Source: Treponema sp. OMZ 838 (lineage in GTDB: Bacteria; Spirochaetota; Spirochaetia; Treponematales; Treponemataceae). Taken from it: a DNA stretch of 64,000 nucleotides. This document shows positions 30,508 to 39,891 of this stretch, one piece after another. Numbering within the stretch: the first letter of the stretch is position 1; each line of letters starts with the position of its first letter. The stretch is taken from NCBI RefSeq assembly GCF_000775995.1, contig NZ_CP009227.1:2276296-2340295 (forward strand), in the 5' to 3' direction. The position numbers and the translations under genes are program-made. The notes under the pieces were generated by a model, which was given only the letters and a program-made list of their open reading frames with translations, was not told the origin of the DNA and did not search any database.

Positions 30508-33216
30508 GTGAAGAAAAAAACATCGTGGCCTTCAATTGTTATACCGTGCATTATCGGGTTACTGAGTGCCGGAGTGTACCTGTTTCCGTTTTGGATAGGT
30601 GTTGAAAATCGGCTGTATGATTTCTTTTTAGGACTAAAGTCTAATGTTAAAGAAGATTCTTCTATCGTGCTGCTGGATATCGATGATGTGTCCATCGAAA
30701 AAGTCGGCTTATATCCATGGCCCCGTAATACGATTGCAAAAGGCTTGGAAGCATTGACGCAGCTCGGCGCCGAATTTGCAGTCTTCGATATTGAGTATAT
30801 CGATAAAAGTCCGATGAGTGTGGATTTTACCTATTTGAACGGTACCTTAAAGTCTGAGTTCGCCGCTTCTTTTGAGGAGATCGGCGCAAATGTACAGGAT
30901 ATTTTTGCAGCGCTTGCCAATAACCAAATTACGCTGCCGGAGGCGGGTATATACGGGAGTGAATTGGTGGATTTAATCGATCAATCGCGGGATACTCTCT
31001 ACCGGCATACGAAGCAGGTTGCGATAGAAAACGACAGCTATTTAGGACAGGCAATGAGGCTATTCGGCTCGTCGTTTATTACGGTTAATATGCAGGACGA
31101 TCCTCCGAGTGAGGGTACGGAAGACTTATACGCAATTGCCCAGAAACGTTTTATCTATCCCAAGCTTAAAGTGAACGCCCCTTTATCGGATGGGCGGCAT
31201 AGTGTTTTGGTACCGATACCCGAAATTAGCCGTATGGCGGCCGGAGCGGGCTTTACGAATGTGCATATCGATAGCGACGGTGTAAGGCGGCGTATCCGGT
31301 TGACGGATAATATCGGCGGCACAGTGTTTATGCAGCTTGCCTTTTCTCCGCTGTTGCAGAAACTGGGTTCTCCCGAAGTTGTCATCGATAAAAACCGCGT
31401 TACATTGGCCGGCGCCGTGTATGGCGATAAAGCGCAAAATGTTTCAATACCGCTTGATTCAAGCGGTATGATGCTGATCCGCTGGCCTAAAAAGAATTAT
31501 CAGAAGAGTTTTACTCATATTCCTTTTTATCTATTGATCGATTATGCCGAAAGCGGAGAAAAAACAGCAAGCAGTTTACGCTTGTTACGGGCGAACCAAG
31601 GGTGGAATCTCGGCCCCGGCTATGCGCCGATCGATATGTGTATGCAGCTGTGGGGTGAAAGCGAAGAATTGCGCCGTACTGCTCTGGAATCGGGGGCTGT
31701 GCAGGATAAGGAAGCGTGGCTTACCGCTGTGCAGGCTTATTGGGATACGGTAAAAAGCTTTTTTGAAACGGACTACGGTACAGCGGTAGCGCGCTTGTTC
31801 GACGAGGCAAAACAGGCAGGAAAGCCTGAGGATGCGGAACTGTACGATCAGGTGAAAGCCGATTTTGAAACGCTCTATGCAAATGCCTCCGCATCCTATA
31901 CCCGGCATACGGAGCTTGAAACGGCGCTTGCCGCTAAACTGAAAGACGCTTTTTGTATTATCGGATGGTCAAGCACCGGTACGACCGATATCGGCGTTAA
32001 CCCCTTTCACAGTGAATATGTGAATGTCGGTACGCATGCTGCCGTTGCCAATACTATTTTGCAGCGGGATTTTTTACGGCAAGCGCCGGTTTGGGTGTCG
32101 GCTTTGTTAGCGATTGTTTTTTCTTTCGGTATCATTTTTATCATCCGTCCGTTTAGTACCATCGTTCAGATTATTTTGGGGGTTGTGCTGTCTGCTGTGG
32201 TGCTGATTGTGAATCAGCTCATATTCAGCTTTACCGGTGTTTATATCTTTATCATTTCACCCGTATTGGCGCTTTTCGTATCGTTCTTAACGTACTCGAT
32301 GGTTTCGTTCATTCTCAGTGAGCGCGAAAAAAGCTTTCTCCGTAAAGCGTTCGGTACATACCTTTCGGGCGATGTTATCAATGAGATAATAGAAGATCCT
32401 TCCATGCTCAAGCTCGGCGGGCAGAAAAAATGGATTACCGCAATGTTTACCGATGTTAAGGGCTTTTCCACGATAAGCGAAGCGCTCGATGCCGAACAGT
32501 TGGTTAAGCTGTTGAATATCTATCTTTCCGGTATGAGCGATATTATCTTGGAACAGCGCGGTACTATCGATAAGTATGAAGGCGATGCCATTATCTCGTT
32601 CTTCGGCGCTCCGGTTGATTATAAAGAACATGCCCGCCTCGCGTGCCGTGCTGCAGTGCTGATGAGACGGAAAGAGGTTGAGCTGAACGAGCTTTTCATG
32701 CGGGAAGGTATGAGTCCCAATCCGCTTTTAACCCGCATCGGGATTAACACCGGCGATATGGTTGTCGGGAACATGGGCACCGAACGGAAGATGGACTATA
32801 CGATTATGGGTAACGCCGTCAACCTCGCCGCCCGTTTGGAAGGGGTAAACAAACAGTACGGTTCATGGCTTTTGATTTCCGATATGACGAAAAATGAAAT
32901 CGGCGACGAATTTATTACCCGCCGCTTCGATCGCGTGCGTGTTGTCGGTATCAATACGCCGGTACAGCTGTGGGAGCTGGTCGAATTAAAGGATGCTGTC
33001 GATTCGGCAACGCTCGACTTTTTACGCCGTTTTGAAGAGGCTCATTGCGTGTTCGACCGGCGGGATTGGAAAGAAGCCGCCCGCCTCTTTACAGCATTGC
33101 GTGAAGAACGGCCTGATGACGGCCCCTCCGATGCCTATCTGCGTAAGTGCGAGGCCTTTATTCAAAAGCCTCCGGCAGATAACTGGGACGGCGTTTTCAG
33201 CCTTACCCAAAAATAG
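30508..33216 (+). CDS. CHASE2 sensor adenylate/guanylate cyclase
   Basis: A 902-residue membrane enzyme. One N-terminal helix, an extracytoplasmic CHASE2 sensor (about residues 40-530, starting LLDIDDVSIEKVGLYPWPR), three membrane helices (about 530-610) and a class III cyclase domain. The catalytic domain has the metal aspartate in MFTDVKGFS, the base-selecting lysine region in DKYEGDAIISFFG and MDYTIMGNAVNLAARLE, so cAMP synthesis is most likely. GTG 30508 follows AGGGAG. It reports an extracytoplasmic signal, possibly linked to the FecR-porin operon opposite. Confidence 0.9.
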   Translation: MKKKTSWPSIVIPCIIGLLSAGVYLFPFWIGVENRLYDFFLGLKSNVKEDSSIVLLDIDDVSIEKVGLYPWPRNTIAKGLEALTQLGAEFAVFDIEYIDKSPMSVDFTYLNGTLKSEFAASFEEIGANVQDIFAALANNQITLPEAGIYGSELVDLIDQSRDTLYRHTKQVAIENDSYLGQAMRLFGSSFITVNMQDDPPSEGTEDLYAIAQKRFIYPKLKVNAPLSDGRHSVLVPIPEISRMAAGAGFTNVHIDSDGVRRRIRLTDNIGGTVFMQLAFSPLLQKLGSPEVVIDKNRVTLAGAVYGDKAQNVSIPLDSSGMMLIRWPKKNYQKSFTHIPFYLLIDYAESGEKTASSLRLLRANQGWNLGPGYAPIDMCMQLWGESEELRRTALESGAVQDKEAWLTAVQAYWDTVKSFFETDYGTAVARLFDEAKQAGKPEDAELYDQVKADFETLYANASASYTRHTELETALAAKLKDAFCIIGWSSTGTTDIGVNPFHSEYVNVGTHAAVANTILQRDFLRQAPVWVSALLAIVFSFGIIFIIRPFSTIVQIILGVVLSAVVLIVNQLIFSFTGVYIFIISPVLALFVSFLTYSMVSFILSEREKSFLRKAFGTYLSGDVINEIIEDPSMLKLGGQKKWITAMFTDVKGFSTISEALDAEQLVKLLNIYLSGMSDIILEQRGTIDKYEGDAIISFFGAPVDYKEHARLACRAAVLMRRKEVELNELFMREGMSPNPLLTRIGINTGDMVVGNMGTERKMDYTIMGNAVNLAARLEGVNKQYGSWLLISDMTKNEIGDEFITRRFDRVRVVGINTPVQLWELVELKDAVDSATLDFLRRFEEAHCVFDRRDWKEAARLFTALREERPDDGPSDAYLRKCEAFIQKPPADNWDGVFSLTQK

Positions 33217-33226
33217 GATAGAAATA

Positions 33227-33284
33227 CCTGTTCAGAAACGTCCGTTTCAGAACAGGTTGCCTTGAAATGTGATGTTCTAAATCG
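33227..33284 (-). repeat. 58-base palindromic repeat, inverted copy of 50605-50662
   Basis: Reverse-complemented, this matches 50605-50662 at 53 of 58 positions. It includes a hairpin with arms CCTGTTC/GAACAGG separated by a GAAACG-type loop. It lies after the cyclase gene. It does not encode a protein. Confidence 0.75.
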
Positions 33285-33320
33285 TAGGTTTATTTTCAGC
33301 CACCGAAATAGCGGGGCTGT

Positions 33321-35024
33321 TTAAAAACCGTCTGATGCGGTTGTCTTGATATTGATAACCGTGTCGGCGATATTCAGCGTTGACTTACGGTGCGAAACGA
33401 GCACAACCGTTTTTCCGGCGCCGGATTCCTTGAGCGATTTAAGGATGATACGCTCGTTAAGGGCATCCAAATTGCTGGTGGGTTCGTCGAGGAGGAGGAA
33501 CGGGGCATCGTGTAAGAATGCACGGGCAAGTCCGATACGCTGCTTTTCTCCGCCTGAAAGGGTATCGCCGAGTTCCCCGACCGGCGTATTATAGCCATCG
33601 GGAAGGGTGGTAATAAAGTCGTGGATTGATGCTTTTTGTGCCGCTGCGATAACTGCTTCTTCCGACGCATCCAACTTACCGATTTTGATATTGTCGGCAA
33701 TAGTTCCTTTGAAGAGCTGACTTTCCTGCGTAACGCAGGATTCCATCGCCCGCAGTGCTCCGGTCGGTACGGTTTTTATGTCTTCTCCGGAGATGCGTAT
33801 CGCGCCTTTTTGCACTTCCCAAAACCGCATCAGGAGTTTAAGCAGGGTAGACTTGCCCGAACCGCTTGCGCCGTGTATGCCGGTAATCGTATCTTTTTGA
33901 ATCACCGCGCTGTAATCGTGCAATATCTGTTCATTGCCGTAGCTGAAATCAATATGATCGGCCGCAGCGCCTTCAAATGAACGCGGTTTGCCGTCAGTGG
34001 GGATTTCTTCTACGAGCGGCTGCTCTTCCAACAGGCTCAAGATGCGGTCGCCGCTTGCGAGCGTTTGGTGTAAATTGTTGGAAAGCTGCGCAAGGGCAAG
34101 CACGGGGCCGAAAGAGGCGCTCATGCCGAGTGTTATTCCTACAGCGGCGGCAAAGTCGATGCTTCCTTGTTGAAAGAGGACACTAGAAAGAAAAAGCTGT
34201 GCAAAGGTAAAAAAGAGGATAGCCGTATTCGTCGAAATACGCTGCCGTGCTTCTTGTACGCTTAAATATTCCCCGTTTTGTCCAAGGTTTTCCGAGCGCC
34301 GCCGCAGTTCGGTACGGATACGTTCCCCCGCCCCATATTGGATAATTTCTTCCAAGCCGCGCAGGGACTCAAGAACAAAGCTATTCAAATTTCCGAATTC
34401 CGTTCTAAAGGCAAGGCCTTGTTCACTTGTTCGCTTGCCGTTGCGCAGCGGAATAATCACACCGATTGTAATATACCCTGCGAGTGCGACCGGTACTGCA
34501 ATGAGGCTGCGGCTGCCGAGAAAGATCAGCATACAAAGGGATGTTACTGCTGCAATAATGATGGGGGAGATGGTATGGGCATAGAACACCTCCAATAGCT
34601 CGATGTCGGTGGTAATCAGAGAAATCAAATTCCCCTTGTCTTTGCCTTCAAGTTTTGCAGGCGCGAGCTTCCGTAATACGTTGAATACCTTATGCCGGAT
34701 AATGGCTAAAAGCTTAAACGCAATATAGTGATTGCAGTATTGCTCTCCGTAGCGGAGCGCTCCCCGTAGAATTGCAAGGATTATCAGTGCTGTTGTAATC
34801 TGTTTAAGGCTTAAGCAAAAGAACGGCCTTCCGATCGCGATGGGGAGCTTATCGTGAAGCGCCGCGATAATTGCTTCGCCGCCGAGGATGGTGATAAAGA
34901 TCGCGCATAAAAATCCGAGCACTCCGGCGGTAATCGCAATCAGCATAACGGGAAGGAGCGGGCGTACAAGGGTAATCAACGACCCCATAATGGAAAGGGC
35001 GCTTCTGCGTTTTGATGTATTCAT
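33321..35024 (-). CDS. ABC exporter, fused permease-ATPase (CydC-like half)
   Basis: A 567-residue protein. About six membrane helices occupy residues 1-310, followed by an ATPase domain with Walker A GIHGASGSGKSTLLK, signature LSGGEKQRIGLARA and Walker B FLLLDEPTSNLD. It starts one base after the stop of the companion gene, so the two are translated together and probably form a heterodimer. The arrangement resembles CydDC, which exports thiols such as cysteine, but no cydAB lies nearby. Substrate unknown. Confidence 0.88.
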   Translation of the reverse strand: MNTSKRRSALSIMGSLITLVRPLLPVMLIAITAGVLGFLCAIFITILGGEAIIAALHDKLPIAIGRPFFCLSLKQITTALIILAILRGALRYGEQYCNHYIAFKLLAIIRHKVFNVLRKLAPAKLEGKDKGNLISLITTDIELLEVFYAHTISPIIIAAVTSLCMLIFLGSRSLIAVPVALAGYITIGVIIPLRNGKRTSEQGLAFRTEFGNLNSFVLESLRGLEEIIQYGAGERIRTELRRRSENLGQNGEYLSVQEARQRISTNTAILFFTFAQLFLSSVLFQQGSIDFAAAVGITLGMSASFGPVLALAQLSNNLHQTLASGDRILSLLEEQPLVEEIPTDGKPRSFEGAAADHIDFSYGNEQILHDYSAVIQKDTITGIHGASGSGKSTLLKLLMRFWEVQKGAIRISGEDIKTVPTGALRAMESCVTQESQLFKGTIADNIKIGKLDASEEAVIAAAQKASIHDFITTLPDGYNTPVGELGDTLSGGEKQRIGLARAFLHDAPFLLLDEPTSNLDALNERIILKSLKESGAGKTVVLVSHRKSTLNIADTVINIKTTASDGF

Positions 35025-36779
35025 TTATCGCTCCTCCTGTGCTGTTTGAGTAGGAGCGGTGCTTCCGTACCGTTCCAGCTCCGACTGGCTCTTGTACAAC
35101 GCGGAATAGCGGCCGTTTAAGGACATCAATTCGCTATGAGTGCCTTGTTCCGCAATCCGCCCGTGTTCCATAAAGTAGATGCAGTCGGTATCTACGCTGT
35201 TTGCCAATCGGTGCGAAATAAGCAGCACCGTCTTGGTTTGTTTCAGTTCATGGATAACCTGTAATATCCGATCTTCGCTTTCGATGTCGATATTGGAGGT
35301 CGCTTCGTCAAAAATATAGACGGGGCTGTCAAAAAGAAGGGCTCGTGCCAATGCAAGCCTCTGCCGCTGTCCGCCGGAAAAATTCATACCACCTTCCTGC
35401 AGCTCGGTGTCCAAGCCCTTTTGCGTATCTAAGAAATCGGCAAGGTTTACTTTTTTGAGCGCGGCCGTCATTTCTTCATCAGAAGCATCCGGCTTTGCAA
35501 TTCGTAAGTTATCTCCAACGGTTCCTTTAAAAAGATACGCATTGTGTTTTACGACCGCGATATGCCGCATGATACGGCATTCATCGATGGTTTTCAGTTC
35601 GTCTGCACCGAACAGGATGCGCCCCGTATAGTTTTTATGCTTACCGGAAAGGAGCGCCGCAATCGTGCTCTTGCCGCATCCGGATTCCCCTGCAAGGGCG
35701 ATAAAGGAACCGTGCGGAACGGTCAGGCTGATGTCGGTAAGGATTGCCCGTTGTTCGGTATAAGAGAACGAGAGGTCTTGAACGGTGATGCCGGCGGTGC
35801 TGTCGATGGAGCCGGACGCTTCCGCAGGTTCGGGTAAGTCGAGAATGTAGAAAAGTTTATCCGAGGCGGCCATTCCGTTCATCGCGATATGGAAAAAAGA
35901 GCCGAGCAGTCTAAGCGGAATAAAAAACTCCGCCGACAAGAGAATGATGCTGAATGCCGCCGCGAGCGAAATATTTCCTGCGGCAAATTGATATGCTGCA
36001 GTGATGATACCTGCGGCTGCTCCTCCGTAGGCAACCACATCCATAACGGTAATGGAGTTGAGCTGCATACTGAGCACCTTCATCGTGATACGCCGGAAAT
36101 GTTCCGCTTCTTTGTCCATCTCCTCAGCTTTTGCTTCATCCGCCTGATATATTTTCAGCGTCGTCAGTCCCTGAAGGTTTTCCAAAAAGCTGTCGCCGAG
36201 CCCTGCATAAGCGCCCCAGTATTTACTGAGCAGCCGCTTGGCGATTTTTTGCACGGCGACAATGGAAATCGGTATCAGGGGAACGCAGGCGAGGAGGATG
36301 ACCGCCGCCTTAAAACTGACCGGCGCCAGCACCGCAAAAAGGGTGAGCGGCGCAAGGAGGCTGTAGAAAAACTGAGGCAGGTATCTGCCGAAGTATACTT
36401 CAAGCTGTTCGATCCCCTCGGATGCAAGCTGCACTACTTCCGACGTAGCGATGCTATCCCGATAGGCGGCGCCGAGTTTCAGCAGTTTTGCGTAGAGGGC
36501 ATCCCGCAAGGTGGTTTTAACGTCCCGACCGGCAAGAAAGGCATAGCGGGTTGCAAATTTTGTTGCGACAGCCCGAACCGCAAGCGCCGCTATAAAAACA
36601 GCGCCTGCCGTCATTATCTCTTTTGAGGTAATCGTACCCTTGAATAAAGCTTCCAAAAGACGCCCGATAAAAAACACCGCTGCAATCTGCGAGACAAGGG
36701 CAATCCACTGCCACAAAACATTTAAATAGACATAGCGCTTCGAGTGCGCCAAAAACGTAATTAATCTTTTCTTTATCAT
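35025..36779 (-). CDS. ABC exporter, fused permease-ATPase (CydD-like half)
   Basis: A 584-residue protein. Six predicted membrane helices are followed by an ATPase with Walker A ALAGESGCGKSTIAALL, signature FSGGQRQRLALARAL and Walker B VYIFDEATSNID. The H-loop is in LISHRLANSV. It is first in a two-gene operon with the CydC-like gene. Heterodimeric exporters of this type move drugs, peptides or thiols; no partner gene narrows it down. Confidence 0.88.
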   Translation of the reverse strand: MIKKRLITFLAHSKRYVYLNVLWQWIALVSQIAAVFFIGRLLEALFKGTITSKEIMTAGAVFIAALAVRAVATKFATRYAFLAGRDVKTTLRDALYAKLLKLGAAYRDSIATSEVVQLASEGIEQLEVYFGRYLPQFFYSLLAPLTLFAVLAPVSFKAAVILLACVPLIPISIVAVQKIAKRLLSKYWGAYAGLGDSFLENLQGLTTLKIYQADEAKAEEMDKEAEHFRRITMKVLSMQLNSITVMDVVAYGGAAAGIITAAYQFAAGNISLAAAFSIILLSAEFFIPLRLLGSFFHIAMNGMAASDKLFYILDLPEPAEASGSIDSTAGITVQDLSFSYTEQRAILTDISLTVPHGSFIALAGESGCGKSTIAALLSGKHKNYTGRILFGADELKTIDECRIMRHIAVVKHNAYLFKGTVGDNLRIAKPDASDEEMTAALKKVNLADFLDTQKGLDTELQEGGMNFSGGQRQRLALARALLFDSPVYIFDEATSNIDIESEDRILQVIHELKQTKTVLLISHRLANSVDTDCIYFMEHGRIAEQGTHSELMSLNGRYSALYKSQSELERYGSTAPTQTAQEER

Positions 36780-36892
36780 AAATGTATGGGCTGCATACTA
36801 TCATGCTGGGGAAAAATCCGCAAGCTATGGGTAACAACGCTATCGATAGCTTGCTTGTATGAGGATGGGTGCTGAAGAAATAAAAAAAAAGA

Positions 36893-37033
36893 GGGGCTGT
36901 CCAAAAACTTCAGTTTTTGGACAGCTTCCTTAGATTTAGATGCGACGTTTAAAATTAAGTCATTGCTGTATAAAGACTTAATTTTAAACTCGACGGGGAT
37001 GTCCCGAAAGTAACCAACTTTTGGGACATCCCC
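36893..37033. repeat. 141-base composite hairpin repeat, copy 1
   Basis: Three consecutive hairpins: CTGTCCAAAAACT/AGTTTTTGGACAG; GTTTAAAATTAAGTC/GACTTAATTTTAAAC; and GGGGATGTCCC.../...GGGACATCCCC. It matches 38296-38436 at 136 of 141 positions, and all five changes are transitions. The copies are direct and flank the ABC ATPase gene. No coding. Confidence 0.85.
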
Positions 37034-37095
37034 TTTTATCTCAAAAACTTTGCAAGGCTGTTTAGCAAGCCGTGTAGGCCGGCGTATGGAGCGTT

Positions 37096-38211
37096 TTATT
37101 GCTTTTGAACGTCCTCGCAGATATTTGCTTCCGTTTCATTATCGAAGAAACGTGCTTTTTCCATATTCGGAACAAAGTGAAGCAATTCTCCGATTCCCGC
37201 TTCGACGGTGTTGAATGTACGGGCAATGACCTGCTGGTTCTTTGACGCGAGATAGAGGTGGGTTTCCGCTCCGAGCGGTTCTTTAACGGTGATCTTGAGT
37301 GCCATGCTGTTTTTAGCATCATCGCTTTCTGCAACCAGTTGTAAATCTTCCGGCCGAATACCGAAGAATACGTTTTTACCGACATACTTCTTTAAGTGTC
37401 TTTGCTGATCTTCAGTAGGATGCAAGACGAAAGTACCTTCGTCGATAGCGATGCCGCCGTCTTTCTCGATGACTTTGACATTTAAGAAGTTCATGGGCGG
37501 AGAACCGATAAATCCTGCTACGAATTTATTTACCGGATGGTTATAAAGATAGAGCGGCGAGCCGATTTGCTGTACCTTTCCGTCTTTCATAACAACGATT
37601 TTATCGCCCATGGTCATCGCTTCAACCTGATCGTGTGTAACATAGATCATCGTGGCCTTTAAGCGGTTGTGTAAGTCGGAAATTTCGGCACGCATCTGAA
37701 CACGCAGTTTTGCATCGAGGTTGGAAAGCGGTTCGTCAAATAAGAATACCTTGGGGTTACGGACAATAGCACGTCCTACTGCGACACGCTGGCGCTGTCC
37801 GCCCGAAAGAGCTTTCGGTTTACGGTCGAGCAGTTTTTCAATGTCGAGAATACGGGCGGCTTCATGCACGCGGCGTTCAATTTCTTGTTTATCAACTTTA
37901 CGTATCTTTAATCCGAATGCCATGTTGTCATAGACAGTCATGTGCGGATATAGTGCGTAGTTTTGGAAAACCATTGCAATGTTACGGTCTTTCGGCGGAA
38001 TATCATTCATACGTTCACCGTCTATGTACAGGTCGCCTTCGCTGATTTCTTCAAGCCCGGCTACCATGCGGAGTGTCGTTGATTTACCGCAGCCGGACGG
38101 TCCGACGAATACAACAAATTCCTGATCTTCGATAACGATATTGGCATTTTCTACTGCACGGACGTTTCCATCGTAAACCTTGCCGATACCTTTCAATTCA
38201 ACTTTTGCCAT
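37096..38211 (-). CDS. ugpC: UgpC/MsmK-type sugar ABC transporter ATPase
   Basis: A 371-residue ATP-binding subunit for carbohydrate or glycerol-phosphate ABC importers. Walker A VFVGPSGCGKSTTLRM, signature LSGGQRQRVAVGRAI and Walker B VFLFDEPLSNLD are present, and the C-terminal TOBE/regulatory region follows (residues about 240-371). AGGAGG precedes the ATG. No permease or binding-protein gene is adjacent, as in MsmK, where one ATPase serves several transporters. Both flanks carry a 141-base repeat. Confidence 0.9.
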   Translation of the reverse strand: MAKVELKGIGKVYDGNVRAVENANIVIEDQEFVVFVGPSGCGKSTTLRMVAGLEEISEGDLYIDGERMNDIPPKDRNIAMVFQNYALYPHMTVYDNMAFGLKIRKVDKQEIERRVHEAARILDIEKLLDRKPKALSGGQRQRVAVGRAIVRNPKVFLFDEPLSNLDAKLRVQMRAEISDLHNRLKATMIYVTHDQVEAMTMGDKIVVMKDGKVQQIGSPLYLYNHPVNKFVAGFIGSPPMNFLNVKVIEKDGGIAIDEGTFVLHPTEDQQRHLKKYVGKNVFFGIRPEDLQLVAESDDAKNSMALKITVKEPLGAETHLYLASKNQQVIARTFNTVEAGIGELLHFVPNMEKARFFDNETEANICEDVQKQ

Positions 38212-38243
38212 TAAGGCCTCCTAAAAATTATCCTATAAGGAAA

Positions 38244-38272
38244 AGTATATCGCCAAATTACGTCTCTGTCAA
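38244..38272 (-). promoter_or_regulatory. ugpC: Promoter of ugpC
   Basis: On the minus strand TTGACA (38272-38267), 17-base spacer, TATACT (38249-38244). It is followed by a short leader with AGGAGG before ATG 38211. Confidence 0.7.
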
Positions 38273-38295
38273 ACAAAAAACTGTCCGGTATGTTT

Positions 38296-38436
38296 GGGGC
38301 TGTCCAAAAACTTCAGTTTTTGGACAGTTTCCTTAGATTTAGATGCGACATTTAAAATTAAGTCATTACTGCATAAAGACTTAATTTTAAACTCGACGGG
38401 GATGTCCCGAAAGCAACCAACTTTTGGGACATCCCC
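38296..38436. repeat. 141-base composite hairpin repeat, copy 2
   Basis: Same orientation and structure as 36893-37033, with five transitions. It lies upstream of the ugpC promoter and before the next divergent gene. Confidence 0.85.
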
Positions 38437-38460
38437 TTGCTAGTCAATTGATGCGGAATA

Positions 38461-38469
38461 TGCTATAGT
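38461..38469 (+). promoter_or_regulatory. Extended -10 promoter close to ATG 38481
   Basis: TGCTATAGT (38461-38469) resembles an extended -10; no good -35 was seen. Only 11 bases separate it from ATG 38481, so the mRNA would have a leader of about 5 bases and no SD. Confidence 0.45.
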
Positions 38470-38480
38470 AGCTTGAGAGT

Positions 38481-38936
38481 ATGCTTGAATTAAAACCGAT
38501 TATCATAAAAGAAGAAGACGACAAAAACGATGTCTATTATACTCTGACGTGGACTGCCTTAACGCGTGCGGATAAATATAAGATAACAACGTCTGTTCCT
38601 GCCATCGCCGGTATGTACGAGCTGTATTATATGGATACCCATAAACGGCTCAATTTACTGGCGATTACTCATGCGTGGTATGGAGGCTTACGGAGTAATT
38701 TGCGGCAAGCAGTTGATCCGTATCATACCCATGACCTCGCAATGCGTGCACTGCTTGAAGAGTCGCCGCTGTACTACCGGTATTCCTGTTCGGATTCTTT
38801 CGGAGACCTGTTGGATACCGTATGGTTTTTGCATAATGTATATTTTCCCGACGATGTACGCGTACAACATTCTCAGCGGTATCGGAAAATTTTTTTACGA
38901 GAACAAGCTCCCGATAAAGTCTATTGGCTGGATTAA
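38481..38936 (+). CDS. Hypothetical protein before an EamA transporter
   Basis: A 151-residue soluble protein rich in tyrosine and histidine ([23 protein letters not shown]). I do not recognise it. It ends 3 bases before the start of the transporter gene, so they are likely co-transcribed. Starts with a possible leaderless mRNA. Confidence 0.65.
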   Translation: MLELKPIIIKEEDDKNDVYYTLTWTALTRADKYKITTSVPAIAGMYELYYMDTHKRLNLLAITHAWYGGLRSNLRQAVDPYHTHDLAMRALLEESPLYYRYSCSDSFGDLLDTVWFLHNVYFPDDVRVQHSQRYRKIFLREQAPDKVYWLD

Positions 38937-38939
38937 CCT

Positions 38940-39887
38940 ATGAGTAAACTTACAAAAAAAGAGATCAGTGCATATATTGCGCTTCTTGTTGCCGCAATGT
39001 TTTGGGGAACGACCTTTGTCGCTATCAGCAGTACGAATGACTATTTTCCTCCTGCTTTTTTGGTCTTTATGCGGTGTGCCATCGGAGGCGTTGTGTTGCT
39101 GTTCGTTTTTATCAAACGGTTAAAACACTTGTCCCGTTCGTACATCATTGTTTGCGCCTTCCTTGGTCTCCTCATGACTATCGGCTATTTGATGCAAAAT
39201 CTTTCTATTGCTGCCGGTTGTCCTCCTGGGCGGTGCGGTTTCTTGGTTGCCACCTATTGCGTTATCACTCCGTTTATTGCATGGTTTGTATGGAAAAGAA
39301 AACCGAATGTCTATAATATTATTGCGGCTGTTCTCTGTCTGGTCGGTATCGGTTTTATTTCGATGCCTGATCTTCTGAAAACTTCCAATGTCGGTTTAAA
39401 TCTCGGTGATTTTCTTGCCTTGATAGGCAGTGTGATTTTTGCCGCCTACCTCGTGTACCTTGGCCGGTATGTTGATACCATGGATCCGATTTTGCTTACA
39501 ATCGGGAATCTTTTTTTCGGTGTCATTTATGCAGGTTTGTATACTTATTTTTTTGAAGACAGCACTCGAATCGTCTGGAACGGGCAGTCTATTTTTGCCG
39601 CTCTTTATTTAGGCGTTATTTGTATGTCTCTGACTAATATCTTGCAGGCGATCGGTCAACGGGAAGTTGTTGCATCGACGGCTGCGCTCATATTCTCCCT
39701 TGAATCGGTATTCGGTATTATCCTCGCCATTGCGTTCTGGCATGAGAGGGTAACAGCTTCACTGCTGATAGGCTGCATTTTCATCTTTATTGCTATTGTC
39801 ATTTCCGAAACCAAGCTGGGTTTCCTCAAGAAAAAATTGAGCAGTAATGTATTCAGAAAAATTTTCTCTCAAATAAAAACTCCGTAA
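38940..39887 (+). CDS. EamA/DMT-family transporter
   Basis: A 315-residue membrane protein with about ten helices, in the drug/metabolite transporter superfamily. The internal duplication of two five-helix halves is visible from AALLVAAMFWGTTFVAIS and VASTAALIFSLESVFGIILA. Substrates of the family include amino acids and nucleotides; none can be assigned. It is co-transcribed with the upstream gene; the next gene starts 4 bases after. Confidence 0.85.
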   Translation: MSKLTKKEISAYIALLVAAMFWGTTFVAISSTNDYFPPAFLVFMRCAIGGVVLLFVFIKRLKHLSRSYIIVCAFLGLLMTIGYLMQNLSIAAGCPPGRCGFLVATYCVITPFIAWFVWKRKPNVYNIIAAVLCLVGIGFISMPDLLKTSNVGLNLGDFLALIGSVIFAAYLVYLGRYVDTMDPILLTIGNLFFGVIYAGLYTYFFEDSTRIVWNGQSIFAALYLGVICMSLTNILQAIGQREVVASTAALIFSLESVFGIILAIAFWHERVTASLLIGCIFIFIAIVISETKLGFLKKKLSSNVFRKIFSQIKTP

Positions 39888-39891
39888 TCCG

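Noticed and set aside
35889-36626. A 245-codon plus-strand open frame
   Set aside because: It is antisense to the ABC exporter gene, whose Walker motifs and length are complete.
33321-36779. Definite CydDC assignment
   Set aside because: The heterodimeric layout fits, but no cytochrome bd genes are nearby, and other exporters share the motifs.
36893-38436. CRISPR array
   Set aside because: Only two repeats, 1.4 kb apart with a gene between, and each is itself palindromic.
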